A stretch of 64,000 bases of DNA from Streptantibioticus parmotrematis (GCF_019890615.1 NZ_JAINVZ010000017.1:102967-166966); one strand, 5' to 3'. Positions 34,790 to 43,617 are shown, numbered from the stretch's first letter. Program-made: numbers and translations. Notes: a model not told the origin generated them from the sequence alone.

Positions 34790-34803
34790 GTGCCGTGCGC
34801 CCC
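34769..34803. terminator. Strong terminator overlapping the DedA stop
   Basis: A perfect 14-bp stem, GGGGCGCACGGCAC with its complement, has the DedA stop codon in its 7-base loop. It separates the DedA gene from the convergent phosphoesterase gene. Confidence 0.88.
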
Positions 34804-34811
34804 AAGCGAGT

Positions 34812-34903
34812 TGACGCTACGTCAGGAGTTCAGCCGCCGCCGTCGACACCGGCCGTCCCGCCGCCGCCAACCCCGGCCGTCCCTCCGGCGTGACGCTGCG
34901 TCA
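34812..34903. repeat. Duplicated palindrome TGACG-CTR-CGTCA
   Basis: Perfect dyads TGACGCTACGTCA (34812-34824) and TGACGCTGCGTCA (34891-34903) are 79 bases apart with a GC-rich CCGTC-repeat spacer between them. The second overlaps the phosphoesterase stop codon. Likely a duplicated segment of the gene end; protein binding is possible but unproven. Confidence 0.7.
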
Positions 34904-36763
34904 GTTCACGCCCTTGCGTACCCGCATGGTGATCGCGACGCCCGCGCCGAGGGCGACGACCACGGCCGCCCCGATGCCGATCGGCAGCGTCGGGAAGGAG
35001 GATCCGGTGTCGGCGAGCGCCTGGGTCGACAGGTCGTCGGTGCTGACCGGGTTGCCGGTCGTGCGGTCACCGGCGTCCGGGTCGGCGACCGGGTGGATCG
35101 GCTTGACCGAGGCGACCGAGCCGTCGGAGTTCAGCAGCACCTGCCGGTCGTTGGGGCGGCGGAAGTCGAACATGCCCGACAGCGAGCCCGCGCGCTGGTC
35201 GAAGGAGGCGTCGCCGATGCGGCCGGTGCTCCAGTTGTCCTCGATGAACTTGGTGATCGAGGCCTGCTCGGTCTGCGCGTGGTCGATGGAGTTGACCCTG
35301 CTGTAGGGCGAGATCACCAGCAGCGGCAGGCGCGGGCCGGGGCCGCAGCGGTCCTGGTAGCCACCGACGGCCTTCGGGCCGGACTGGCAGGCCGGGCTGT
35401 CGGTGGCCTTGCCGTTGGAGCCGACCGTGCTGTCCTTCGAGCCGTTCTTCGGCGCGGCGTAGACGTGGTCGTACCAGCCGTCGGAGTCGTCGTAGGCGAC
35501 GACGACGGCGGTGTCCTGCCACTGGCGGGACTTCTGCAGCTCGTTGATCTCCTTGACCAGGAAGTGCTGCTCGTCGGTCGGGTCGGAGTAGCCCGCGTGA
35601 CCGTCCTGGTACTCGCCCGCCTTCAGGAAGCTGACCGCGGGCAGCTTGCCGGCCTTCACGACCGCGTCGAAGTCGGTCAGGTCGTAGTTGTGGTTGGCGC
35701 GGCCCGCGTGCCCGATCTCGTTCACGGACTTGGGCGCGAGGTGGTGCGGGTTGGAGGTGGAGGCGTAGTACTGGAACGGGTCGTGGTGCGGGCTGTAGTC
35801 CTCGGAGGCGTCACCGCCGACGTTGGCGTGCGTGGTGCCCGCGCACTTGGCGTAGTCGCCCTGCTTGCCGTCCCACGCGGTGCTCGGCCGGAAGCCGCCC
35901 TGGAACCAGCCCCAGCTGACGCCCTTGGCGTTCAGCAGGTCGCCGATGTTCTTGCCGGTCATCTCGCCCAGGGCGTTCTTCGCCGTGTGGTCGGTGTCCG
36001 AGCAGTCGTCGTAGGCGGGGTCCGGGTCGTTGATGACGGTGCCGACGCCCTTGGCGTTCGGCGAGGCCACCGTGTACGAGTCCGGGGTCTTGGTCTGCTT
36101 CGGGTGCGTGGTGCTCGACGTCGGGTCGGTGGAGATGACGCCGTGCGTCTGGCCGGAGGCCAGCTCCAGCGCGCCCGGGGTGGACGGGCCGTACGCCGAC
36201 CCGAAGAAGTTGTCGCCCAGCGAGTAGTGCTGCGCGTAGTTCCACAGCGCGGTGACCGTGTTGCCGTCGTAGTAGTCCGTCGACAGGCCCGGCTCGCCGT
36301 ACAGGTTGCCCGAGCACTTGCTGGTCTCGGTGTTCTGCACGAACTGGTCGGCCTTGCCGCCGTCGTACGCGTACTGCTCGGGGCCGTACGAGTGGTTCTG
36401 GTCGCAGGTCAGGGCCTGCGAGGGGCTCAGCCGCTGCGGGGCGTACTCGTTCGGGTTGGTCTTCAGCAGCCCGGCGTTGAGCAGGTTGTTCGCCTTCGGG
36501 GTGTGCGCCGCGGCGGTGAACTTCGTACCGTCGGTGTTCGCGGCCTGCGGGTACGTGGCGAAGTAGTGGTCGAACGAGACGTTCTCGTCGTAGATCACCA
36601 CCAGGTGCTTGATCGGGGTGGCGGTGGATCCGCCGTGCCCCGGGTGATGGTGCGCGGGAGCCGCCACCGCGGTGGCGCCGCCGCCCGCCACCGCGAGCGC
36701 GGCGGCCGCGACCACCGTTGCCCAACGGCGCGTGGCGCCCGGTGCCTTGCCTCTGCCGACCAT
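34901..36763 (-). CDS. Secreted phosphoesterase (phospholipase C/acid phosphatase family) with LAxTG anchor
   Basis: A 620-residue exported enzyme. A signal peptide (GATRRWATVVAAAALAVAGG, possibly Tat) precedes the phosphoesterase family core: IKHLVVIYDENVSFDHYFATYP near residue 50, GDNFFGSAYGPSTPGALELASG near 180, and VVVAYDDSDGWYDHVY near 420. It should cleave phosphate mono- or diesters outside the cell. The C-terminus has the sortase-like motif LADTG, a hydrophobic helix (LPIGIGAAVVVALGAGVAI) and basic residues RVRKG, so covalent cell-wall attachment is expected. A dyad upstream may be its control site. Confidence 0.9.
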   Translation of the reverse strand: MVGRGKAPGATRRWATVVAAAALAVAGGGATAVAAPAHHHPGHGGSTATPIKHLVVIYDENVSFDHYFATYPQAANTDGTKFTAAAHTPKANNLLNAGLLKTNPNEYAPQRLSPSQALTCDQNHSYGPEQYAYDGGKADQFVQNTETSKCSGNLYGEPGLSTDYYDGNTVTALWNYAQHYSLGDNFFGSAYGPSTPGALELASGQTHGVISTDPTSSTTHPKQTKTPDSYTVASPNAKGVGTVINDPDPAYDDCSDTDHTAKNALGEMTGKNIGDLLNAKGVSWGWFQGGFRPSTAWDGKQGDYAKCAGTTHANVGGDASEDYSPHHDPFQYYASTSNPHHLAPKSVNEIGHAGRANHNYDLTDFDAVVKAGKLPAVSFLKAGEYQDGHAGYSDPTDEQHFLVKEINELQKSRQWQDTAVVVAYDDSDGWYDHVYAAPKNGSKDSTVGSNGKATDSPACQSGPKAVGGYQDRCGPGPRLPLLVISPYSRVNSIDHAQTEQASITKFIEDNWSTGRIGDASFDQRAGSLSGMFDFRRPNDRQVLLNSDGSVASVKPIHPVADPDAGDRTTGNPVSTDDLSTQALADTGSSFPTLPIGIGAAVVVALGAGVAITMRVRKGVN

Positions 36764-36857
36764 GCCTAGTCCTCCGTATGCTGCGGTGTTGCCGCGTTTC
36801 GAGCGGTGATGCTCGTGCTTCGGTGCGCCTGGCGGAAAGAGCCTCGATGATCTCCAG

Positions 36858-36870
36858 GTGAACAGTTCAC
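36858..36870. promoter_or_regulatory. Perfect dyad upstream of phosphoesterase gene
   Basis: GTGAAC-A-GTTCAC is a perfect inverted repeat about 95 bases upstream of the phosphoesterase ATG, overlapping the 3' end of efeB. Its arms resemble the GTTCAC core of Streptomyces PHO boxes, though here arranged as a dyad rather than direct repeats. Confidence 0.4.
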
Positions 36871-38096
36871 GTCAATAGCGTGCGCCCGAGCCAGTCGTGA
36901 GTGTCGCGCGCGCCGGGCAGCGCGTAGAAGTACCCGCCGCCGAACGGCGAGATGTAGTCCACCAACGGCTCATCCAGCAGTCGTTTCTGAACGGCCGTGA
37001 ACTGCCGGTCCAGGTCCTGCTGGTAGCAGAGGAAGACCAGGCCCATGTTGAGGTTGCCGTTGGAGTCCATGCCGTTGTCGTAGTTGTAGGCACGGCGCAG
37101 GATGCGCTGGTCGGCGGTGGCGGCGGTGCGCGGGTTGGCCAGCCGGATGTGGCTGTCGAGCGGGATGACGTCGCCCTTGGGGTCCTTGGCGTACTGCGGC
37201 ACGTCGGTCTCGCGGTCACCGTCGAGCGGGGCTCCGGTGTCGCGGTCGCGGCCGAACATCCGCTCCTGCTCGACGATGGAGACCCGGTCCCAGAACTCCA
37301 CCAGCATCCGGATCAGCCGGACCACCTGGTAGCTGCCGCCGGTCGCCCACGCGGGCTCGCCGCCGCCCGCGCCGACCCACACCAGCTGGTCCATCGCCCG
37401 GGCGTCGGTGATGTCCGGGTTGGCGGTGCCGTCCTTGAACCCCATGTGGTTGCGCGGTGTGCCGCTGGGGCGCGGCGGGCTGACGAAGCCGTCCATCCGC
37501 CAGCGCACCTGGGCGGCGCCGCGGGTGGCGCGGGTGATGTCGCGCAGCGCGTGCAGCACGGTGTCGGTGGAGTCGGCGCACAGGTGCAGGCTCAGGTCGC
37601 CGCCGCACCAGTCGGGGTCGAGGTCGTCGTTGGGGAACGACTCCATCTGCCGCAGCCTGCTTGGCTTGCGCGCGGCGAGCCCGAAGCGGTCGTCGAAGAG
37701 CGAGGCACCGGCGCCCACGGTCACCGTCAGGCCGTCGGCCGGGACGGCGGGCCCGAGGGTGCCGGAGTCGGAGGGCGGTGCGGTGATGCCGAGCGGGGCG
37801 GGCGCGCCGCCCGCGGTCAGGAAGCGGGCGCGGTCGGTGATGGTGCGCAGCAGGCCGGTCAGGTCCGCTCGGTCGTCGGCGGTGACGTCGAGCGCGACCA
37901 GCGTGGAGGCACGCTGCGCGGGCGTGACGATGCCCGCCTGGTGGACGCCGTGGAACGGGACGGCCCGGGGCGGTCCGTCGTCCGCCGCGGGCGACGGGGA
38001 CGCGGCGGAGGCGCCGGCCGCGCTCGCCGTGGCCGCCGTCCCGATGCCCGCCGCGGCGGCGCCCCGCAGGAACCACCGGCGTCCGATGCCGCTCAC
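36867..38096 (-). CDS. efeB: Deferrochelatase/peroxidase EfeB
   Basis: A 409-residue DyP-type heme peroxidase exported by Tat: [14 protein letters not shown] at residues 6-19. The DyP signature [14 protein letters not shown] (GxxDG) is near residue 220, and the proximal heme histidine is in [13 protein letters not shown]. Together with EfeO it releases or oxidises iron for uptake, including from heme. The GTG start overlaps the efeO stop (GTGA), with GAGGACTT upstream, so the two are translationally coupled. No efeU permease gene is adjacent. Confidence 0.93.
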   Translation of the reverse strand: MSGIGRRWFLRGAAAAGIGTAATASAAGASAASPSPAADDGPPRAVPFHGVHQAGIVTPAQRASTLVALDVTADDRADLTGLLRTITDRARFLTAGGAPAPLGITAPPSDSGTLGPAVPADGLTVTVGAGASLFDDRFGLAARKPSRLRQMESFPNDDLDPDWCGGDLSLHLCADSTDTVLHALRDITRATRGAAQVRWRMDGFVSPPRPSGTPRNHMGFKDGTANPDITDARAMDQLVWVGAGGGEPAWATGGSYQVVRLIRMLVEFWDRVSIVEQERMFGRDRDTGAPLDGDRETDVPQYAKDPKGDVIPLDSHIRLANPRTAATADQRILRRAYNYDNGMDSNGNLNMGLVFLCYQQDLDRQFTAVQKRLLDEPLVDYISPFGGGYFYALPGARDTHDWLGRTLLT

Positions 38097-39301
38097 GAAG
38101 TCCTCCGTACGTCGAAGATGGCCGCCACGTCGGCGAGTTGCTCGACCGCGCCGCCCGCGGCGGAGTCCAGCTGCTCGCGCTGGTCGCGGCTGAGGCTGTT
38201 CAGCGGGGTCCACGATCCGTCGTGGTCGAAGCCGTCCAGGGTGCTCTGCAACCGGTCCAGCGACTTGTCCAGCGCGGGCAGACCCGGGTCGCGGCTGGTC
38301 AGCAGCGGGCGGATGTAGCCGAGGACGGTCCGGGTGCCGTCGAGGTTGGCGCGGGCGGTGGCGAGGTTGGAGTGGCTCCCGTAGTCGGTGCGGCCGGTCA
38401 GCTCGAACTGCACGGCGTTCTCCAGGATCTCGTGGGCGCGCAGTCCCATCTGGAGCGGATCCATCCGCGCCTGCGGCCAGGACGCCTTCAGCGCGTTCAC
38501 GTCGCTCACCAACTGGGCTGCCGGTCCCTTGAGCTGGTCGGCACTCTGGCCGTGCCACAGGCCGTACTCGATGCGGTGGAAGCCGGTGAAGTCCGGGTCG
38601 TCCAGGCCCTTGACCAGGCCCGCCGTGGTCCCGTTGATCTTGCCGTCGGCGTCGCCGAAGGTGTCGTACGCGGCGCCCATGCGCTCGTAGACCAGGTGCG
38701 CGGTGAGCCAGTCGGAGCGCGCCGGGCCGAGGTCGCCGCCGTCGATGTCGTCCTTCAACGTGCCGACATCTTGGGCGAGTTGGCTCATCCGGCCGCCGAT
38801 CCACTTCTGGTACGCGAGGGTCGGCGGGATCAGGTCCTGCTCGCTGACGGCCGCGGCGGCCGGGCCCGCGGCGGCGTGCCCGGGGACGTGCACGGTCGGT
38901 CCGGTCATCGCGTCGGCGTCGTCGGGCAGGCACTTGAACGCGTAGGAGCCGCCGCCGAGCGTCACGTCCAGGGTGCGGGTGGTGTTCGGCGCCAGGCCCT
39001 CGATCTCGCCGTAGACCGCGCCGGACTTCGGGTCGACGATGTCCACCTCGGTCGGCCCGTCGGAGGCGTTGGTGACGTCGAAGACCTGCTGCCCCGCGTG
39101 CGGACGGGTCCAGCCCTGGCCGCAGACGCCGAGCGAGACGCGTACCGCCGTGTGCGGCAGGCCGTCCGAGGGAGCCGAGGCGGCGGCGGAGGCGCGGTGG
39201 CCCGTCCCGCAACCGGTGAGCACCCCGCCGAGGACACCGACCGCGAGCAGCACGGTGGCGGCGGTCAGGGGTGCCCGGGGGGTGCGGGATATGCGGGTCA
39301 C
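38093..39301 (-). CDS. efeO: Iron uptake lipoprotein EfeO
   Basis: A 402-residue precursor with lipobox LTGC near residue 30. An N-terminal cupredoxin-like (Cup) domain ([19 protein letters not shown]) is followed by the M75 peptidase-like domain, whose metal motif [11 protein letters not shown] (H-x-x-E) is near residue 230. EfeO binds ferrous/ferric iron at the cell surface and hands it on. It is the first gene of the pair with efeB. An iron-box-like sequence 35-55 bases upstream fits DmdR/IdeR repression under iron sufficiency. Confidence 0.93.
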   Translation of the reverse strand: MTRISRTPRAPLTAATVLLAVGVLGGVLTGCGTGHRASAAASAPSDGLPHTAVRVSLGVCGQGWTRPHAGQQVFDVTNASDGPTEVDIVDPKSGAVYGEIEGLAPNTTRTLDVTLGGGSYAFKCLPDDADAMTGPTVHVPGHAAAGPAAAAVSEQDLIPPTLAYQKWIGGRMSQLAQDVGTLKDDIDGGDLGPARSDWLTAHLVYERMGAAYDTFGDADGKINGTTAGLVKGLDDPDFTGFHRIEYGLWHGQSADQLKGPAAQLVSDVNALKASWPQARMDPLQMGLRAHEILENAVQFELTGRTDYGSHSNLATARANLDGTRTVLGYIRPLLTSRDPGLPALDKSLDRLQSTLDGFDHDGSWTPLNSLSRDQREQLDSAAGGAVEQLADVAAIFDVRRTS

Positions 39302-39335
39302 TGGCGGCTCTCCCAGGGGTCGGCGCGGACGGCGA

Positions 39336-39354
39336 TCAGCTTAGGCTCACCAAA
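39336..39354. promoter_or_regulatory. Probable iron box (DmdR/IdeR) upstream of efeO
   Basis: TTAGGCTCACCAAA at 39341-39354 matches the right three-quarters of the consensus TTAGGTTAGGCTAACCTAA with few mismatches, just upstream of the efeO start. The left end is poorer. Confidence 0.65.
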
Positions 39355-39477
39355 GCTCCACGAACATGTTTCCGGGCCACGGAGCCGCGAATTCCCCGGG
39401 AGTTCACCCACCCGGCACTTCGGGGGCGCCGGGGGCGCGCGGATCACACCGCAGTCGCCGGACCGTCGCGCCGCCGG

Positions 39478-40578
39478 TCACACCGTCCCGGACCCGTCCT
39501 CCAGAACGCGGGAGGCTCCGACGGCCAGGTCCCACAGGTCGGCGCGGCGGCGGCCGGTGGCGGCCCACGCCTGCCGGACGCGCAGCAGCGGCTGCAACGG
39601 CGGCTCGCAGGAGAGCAGGAACGTGCCCCAGTGCATCGGCGCCATGATCCGGGCGCCGAGGTCGAGGGTGGCGCGCACGGCCTCCTCCGGGTCGGTGTGC
39701 ACGGGCCGCAGCAGCGCCCGGGGGGCGTACGCGCCGATCGGCATCAGCGCGATGTCGATGCCGGGGAGGCGGCGGCCGATCTCGGTGAACCAGTGGCCGT
39801 AGCCGGTGTCCCCGGCGAAGTAGACCCGCCGCCCGCCGCGGTCGGTGAGCACCCAGCCGCCCCACAGGCTGCGGCAGGTGTCGGACAAGGTGCGCTTGCT
39901 CCAGTGGTGCGCGGGCACGAAGTCGAAGCGCACGCCGCCGAGTTCGGCCCCCTCCCACCAGTCGAGTTCGGTGACCCGGGTGAAGCCCCGGCGGCGGCAC
40001 CAGGCAGCGAGCCCGGCCGGCACGAACAGCGGGGTGCGGCGCGGCAGTCGGCGCAGCGTCGGCAGGTCGAGGTGGTCGTAGTGGTTGTGGCTGATGACCA
40101 CCGCGTCGACCGGCGGCAGGTCCTGCCAGCGCACCCCGACCGGTGTGACGCGCGGCGGGGTCGCGAGGATGCGCCGGGACCACACCGGGTCGGTCAGCAC
40201 GGTCAGGCCGCCGACGCGCACCACCCAACTGGCGTGCCCGGCCCAGGTGACCGCGATCGTGTCGGCGTCCACCTCGGGCAGCGGTCCCGGGGCGACGGGC
40301 AGCGCGGGCAGGTCCGCGACGACGTCGGCGCGGCGCGGGCGCAGGCCGCCGGACCAGCCCGCCCGGACCATCGCCGCGAAGCCCGGCAGCGGGGCGGTCA
40401 TGCGGTCGGCGAAGGAACGCGGCCAGGTGCGCGTCTCCCCGAGCGGGCGGGTCACGTCGGCGGGTCGCGTCTCGTCGGCGGGGCCCGTCTCGTCGGCGGG
40501 GCGTGTCCCGGCGAGCAGGCGATCGCCGGCGGCGGGCACGCGGTCCGGGTGATCCGTCCGGTCGGTCTGATCCGTCAT
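39478..40578 (-). CDS. MBL-fold hydrolase (NAPE-PLD-like)
   Basis: A 366-residue metallo-beta-lactamase-fold enzyme. The metal site VVISHNHYDHLDLP is near residue 165, followed by VPAHHWSKRTL, VYFAGDTGYGHWF and APMHWGTFLLS, a pattern of the N-acyl-phosphatidylethanolamine phospholipase D-like branch. The first ~50 residues are repetitive (ADETGPADETRPADVTR), encoded by an imperfect 18-bp repeat, and probably not structured. ATG 40578 is used; the family core starts near residue 105. Likely a membrane-associated lipid or small-ester hydrolase, substrate unknown. Confidence 0.85.
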   Translation of the reverse strand: MTDQTDRTDHPDRVPAAGDRLLAGTRPADETGPADETRPADVTRPLGETRTWPRSFADRMTAPLPGFAAMVRAGWSGGLRPRRADVVADLPALPVAPGPLPEVDADTIAVTWAGHASWVVRVGGLTVLTDPVWSRRILATPPRVTPVGVRWQDLPPVDAVVISHNHYDHLDLPTLRRLPRRTPLFVPAGLAAWCRRRGFTRVTELDWWEGAELGGVRFDFVPAHHWSKRTLSDTCRSLWGGWVLTDRGGRRVYFAGDTGYGHWFTEIGRRLPGIDIALMPIGAYAPRALLRPVHTDPEEAVRATLDLGARIMAPMHWGTFLLSCEPPLQPLLRVRQAWAATGRRRADLWDLAVGASRVLEDGSGTV

Positions 40579-40720
40579 CGGGACTCCAATCGGTGGGGGA
40601 ACCGGGCGGCCTCGCTGTGGTCGGGGCTGTGGTCGGGCGTGCGGTGGGAGACGGGGGTGCGGTGGCGGACGTGGGGTGCGGTGGGGGCGCGGCGCGGGTG
40701 GCGCCGTGCGGACGGACCGT

Positions 40721-40760
40721 ATGACGGTAGTTCAGGCGTCATGACGGTAGTTCAGGCGTC
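40721..40760. repeat. Exact 20-bp tandem duplication
   Basis: ATGACGGTAGTTCAGGCGTC occurs twice head to tail at 40721-40740 and 40741-40760. The second copy contains the stop and last codons of the aminotransferase-fold gene, so the first copy is a duplicated gene end lying downstream of the stop. Confidence 0.95.
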
Positions 40761-41939
40761 CGTCAGTTCGGTGAAGGCTCTGCCGAGCGCGGCCAACGCC
40801 GAGGCGACATGTGGCACGCGCAGCGGATCGGCGGACGCCAGCGCGGCCTCGCGTTGCTCAGGGCTGTCGCCGTACAACACCGGCATCGCGATCCGCACCC
40901 GGGGCGCCCGCGGCTCGTCCCCGAAGCGGTGGCCGGGTGAGGCGCCGGGCAGCAGGCGGGCCAGCTCGTCCGGCCCGGTGATCCGGTGCGCGGCGAGCGC
41001 GGGGCGCAACGGCGTGAAGTCGGCGTAGAGATGGAACCCGCAGGCGGGCGGCAGGCACAACGCGCCGGCCTCCAGCAGGGCGGCGTGGGCCGCGCGGGCG
41101 ACGGCCGCGTGCAGCCGGTTGGCGGCGGTGCGCCGCAGCCGCAAGGGGCCGGGTTCGGTGAGGGCGAGCGCGGCCGCCTCGGCGACCGGGGTCGCGGTCG
41201 TGGCGCCGAGCCGGGCGAGGGCGTCGCACACCGGAGCGCGCAGGTCGGCGACCGGGCCGTCCGCCGGGAAGCGCGCGACGGCCGCGGGCCAGCCGGACGG
41301 CAGGGCGCCGGCGGCCAGGTCGGTCACCACGACGGTCCGCCCCGGCAGCGACTCGGCGGGGCTGAGCACCACGGTCAGCGGGGCGTGCAGCACGTCGCGG
41401 AAGGTCTCGTCGGAGACGATCAGCAGGTCGGACTCGGCGGCGGCCTCGCAGACCTCGTGCACCAGCTCGGGCGGGGCGACGGTGCCGGTGGGGTCGTCGG
41501 CGACGCTCAGCACCAGCACCCGGGGACCGGGCGAGCCGTCCGCGCGGGCCCGGCGCACCGCTTCGAGCAGCGCGACCGGATCGGGCACGCCGCCGCACTC
41601 GGCCGGGGCCGCGACGCGGTGCACCCGGCGCCCGAGCAGTTCGGCCTGCGGCGCGTACCAGGCGGCGGTCGGGCGGGTCAGGACGAGGTCGCCGCCGGTC
41701 ACCGCGAGCAGGGCGAGCAGCAGCGGCGCGGGACCCGGTGCCATCAGCACCTGCTCCGCGGCCGTGGCCAGACCCCGGCGCTCCCAGTGCCCCGCCGCCG
41801 CGGCCCGCACCACGCGGTTGCCGCCGGGCGGCTGGGGCGGGGCGTCGGCGGACAGCGCGAGGCGCTCGGCCGTCTCCGGCGCGACCGGCAGCCCGGCATC
41901 GGTGGTCACGTCGGGACGACCGCCCGCGGTCCGCTGCAT
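40752..41939 (-). CDS. Aminotransferase class I/II-fold protein lacking the catalytic lysine
   Basis: A 395-residue fold-type I aminotransferase-like protein. The family plan is recognisable: a small-domain start, VLVLSVADDPTGTVAP (normally NPTG; here DPTG at ~149-152), IVSDETFRDVLH around the PLP-ring aspartate, and the carboxylate arginine region PRVRIAMPVLYG. Where S-x-S-K should be, it reads VVVTDLAAGALPSGWPAAV, and the whole protein contains no lysine. It therefore cannot form a normal PLP Schiff base. A pseudoenzyme or repurposed binding protein is likely. Length is typical and the frame intact. Confidence 0.8.
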   Translation of the reverse strand: MQRTAGGRPDVTTDAGLPVAPETAERLALSADAPPQPPGGNRVVRAAAAGHWERRGLATAAEQVLMAPGPAPLLLALLAVTGGDLVLTRPTAAWYAPQAELLGRRVHRVAAPAECGGVPDPVALLEAVRRARADGSPGPRVLVLSVADDPTGTVAPPELVHEVCEAAAESDLLIVSDETFRDVLHAPLTVVLSPAESLPGRTVVVTDLAAGALPSGWPAAVARFPADGPVADLRAPVCDALARLGATTATPVAEAAALALTEPGPLRLRRTAANRLHAAVARAAHAALLEAGALCLPPACGFHLYADFTPLRPALAAHRITGPDELARLLPGASPGHRFGDEPRAPRVRIAMPVLYGDSPEQREAALASADPLRVPHVASALAALGRAFTELTDA

Positions 41940-42122
41940 GCGTCGCCTCCGGCAGGTACGAGCAGGTACGAGATGGGCTCGTGCGCTACGTACCCCGGTG
42001 CGCGCCGAAGATCACACCGGCACGGCGACCGGTCCGGCCGGGCCTTCGGGCGGCCGGTCCTCCGGCGACGCCGCCCCTCCACCACGGCAGACCTCAAGCC
42101 TCGCCAGTCCTCCGGCGATGCC

Positions 42123-42208
42123 GGCCCTTCGGCCCCGCCAGGCCCTCCACCACGGTGGCCCTGCGGCCCCGCCAGGCCCTCCACCACGCCGGCCCTGCGG
42201 CCGCGCGG
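42123..42208. repeat. 34-bp tandem repeat
   Basis: Two full units at 42123-42156 and 42157-42190 (beginning GGCCCTKCGGCCCCGCCAGG) and a partial third at 42191-42208, with degenerate copies before. They occupy the 285-base gap between the aminotransferase-fold start and the DUF6158-like gene; no other feature is seen there. Confidence 0.88.
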
Positions 42209-42224
42209 GCGCCGGTGACGGGCC

Positions 42225-42473
42225 TCAGACCATCTCCTCCCCCGCGCGGGCCCGGGCGCCGGCCCGGGTGCGGCCTGCGGCGGGGCGCCGGTCGGGATGG
42301 CGGCGCAGGTACTCCGCCTCCAGTGCGGCCATGCGCGAGCTGTGGGTGCGCAGGGCCTCGTCGGAGGCGTACAGCAGCGTCTCGTGCCGGGTGCGGTGGA
42401 TGGCCTCCAGCTCCCGCAGCAGCAGCCGGTCGTCGAGTTGCTCGGGAGCCACACCGTTGTCGTACTCGGCCAT
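42225..42473 (-). CDS. Small DUF6158-like protein
   Basis: An 82-residue acidic protein, MAEYDNGVAPEQLDDRLLLR at its start, then ELEAIHRTRHETLLYASDEALRTHSSRMAALEAEYLRRHP, a likely helical hairpin, and a basic tail GRTRAGARARAG. It resembles a family of short actinobacterial proteins (DUF6158) by eye. Function unknown. The upstream 110 bases hold its own ribosome site (GGAA) and promoter presumably. Confidence 0.75.
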   Translation of the reverse strand: MAEYDNGVAPEQLDDRLLLRELEAIHRTRHETLLYASDEALRTHSSRMAALEAEYLRRHPDRRPAAGRTRAGARARAGEEMV

Positions 42474-42586
42474 GGGCGCGTTCCTTCCGGATCGGTCCGC
42501 GAGGGCCGCGGGGACGTGTCGCGGCCGTCCCCGTACCCGACCAGTATCCCCACCCGCCCCCGGGACCGCACCCGCCCGTCGCGCGG

Positions 42587-43126
42587 TCAGTCGGCGGACC
42601 GCGTCATCTCGGCCGTGATCGCCCAGCGTTCGTGGTCCCGCCAGGCGCCGTCGATGAACAGGAAGTCCGGGGAGACGCCCTCCAGGCGGAAGCCGAGGCG
42701 CTCGGCGAGCGCGATGGACGCGGTGTTGCCGGGCTGGACGTTGATCTCCAGCCGGTGCAGGCCCATCGCCGGGCCGAAGGCGTACCGCAGCAGCAGCCCG
42801 ACGCCTTCGGTGACCAGGCCGCGGCCGCTCAGGAAGGCCCCGTAGCCGATGGCGCCGCACTGGAAGGCGCCGCGCACGATGTTGTTGACGGTGACGTAGC
42901 CGGCCAGTTCGCCGGTGTCGGCGAGGCAGATCGCGAAGCCCTCGCGGGACGGCTCGTCCAGCCGCTCCAGGTAGGCCTCGAAGGCGGCCTCGGTGCGGGG
43001 CGGGAAGAGCCACGGCTGGTGGAGCCCGGCGTTCTCGCGGGCCTTGCGGGTGTACGCGCCGCGGTCGGCGCGCGTCAGGTGGCGCAGGGCGACGCGCTCA
43101 CCGCTGATCAGGTAGTCGTCGGGCAT
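42587..43126 (-). CDS. GNAT family N-acetyltransferase (RimJ/RimL type)
   Basis: A 179-residue acetyltransferase of the RimJ/RimL branch, whose members acetylate ribosomal protein N-termini or small amines. Seen: VALRHLTRADRGAY at the start, GELAGYVTVNNIVRGAFQCGAIGY in the central sheet, GRGLVTEGVGLLLRYAFGPAMGLHRLEINVQPGNTASIALAERLGF (residues ~110-155, shown in segments) with the acetyl-CoA loop and helix, and a typical DHERWAITAEM ending. ATG 43126 begins the core directly. It is likely a monocistronic gene. Confidence 0.9.
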   Translation of the reverse strand: MPDDYLISGERVALRHLTRADRGAYTRKARENAGLHQPWLFPPRTEAAFEAYLERLDEPSREGFAICLADTGELAGYVTVNNIVRGAFQCGAIGYGAFLSGRGLVTEGVGLLLRYAFGPAMGLHRLEINVQPGNTASIALAERLGFRLEGVSPDFLFIDGAWRDHERWAITAEMTRSAD

Positions 43127-43239
43127 CCGGTGATCCTATGAGCGGCGCGCGGCACGTGGCGCGCGGTTTTCCGTGAATGATTCGCCGCATTCCGGGCAGG
43201 GCCAGGGGACCAGTGCAAGCGACGCGGGAGGAGCCCGCC

Positions 43240-43617
43240 ATGCAGCGAGGCAGCGACCGGCTGAGCGTCCACAAGGACGAGGAGATGAAGCACGAGCTCC
43301 AGGGGCTGATCCGCTCCGGACACCCGACACGGTCCGAGGAGTGGCACGACCCCGAGCCCGCCGCTGACGACGACCCCCAGGTGGCCTCGGGACCGGTGAC
43401 GCCGGGCACCTCGGGACCGGTGGAGCTGCGGTTCGAGCTGGCCCGCTATCTGGGGCGCGGCGCGTTCCCGGCCAAGCGGCGGGTGCTCGTGCGGCGGATG
43501 GCGGCGGAGCACGCCCCGGATCCGCTCACCGACCGGCTGCGCGACCTGCCCGACGGGACGACGTACCGCAACGTCGGCGAGGTCGCGGAGGCGCTGACCG
43601 GCCTGTCCGGACGGTAG
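43240..43617 (+). CDS. DUF2795 domain protein
   Basis: A 125-residue protein. The N-terminal half is charged and probably flexible (DRLSVHKDEEMKHELQGLIR). The C-terminal ~65 residues match DUF2795: ELARYLGRGAFPAKRRVLVRRM and LRDLPDGTTYRNVGEVAEALTGL. ATG 43240 is chosen because GGGAGGAG lies 7 bases upstream; an ATG at 43177 would add a short Arg-rich segment. Function unknown. Its transcript ends at a perfect palindromic terminator. Confidence 0.82.
   Translation: MQRGSDRLSVHKDEEMKHELQGLIRSGHPTRSEEWHDPEPAADDDPQVASGPVTPGTSGPVELRFELARYLGRGAFPAKRRVLVRRMAAEHAPDPLTDRLRDLPDGTTYRNVGEVAEALTGLSGR

Noticed and set aside
42225..43013. 262-codon frame joining the DUF6158-like protein to upstream sequence
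   Set aside because: The upstream part is a shadow of the GNAT gene in another frame; the ATG at 42473 gives the expected short protein.
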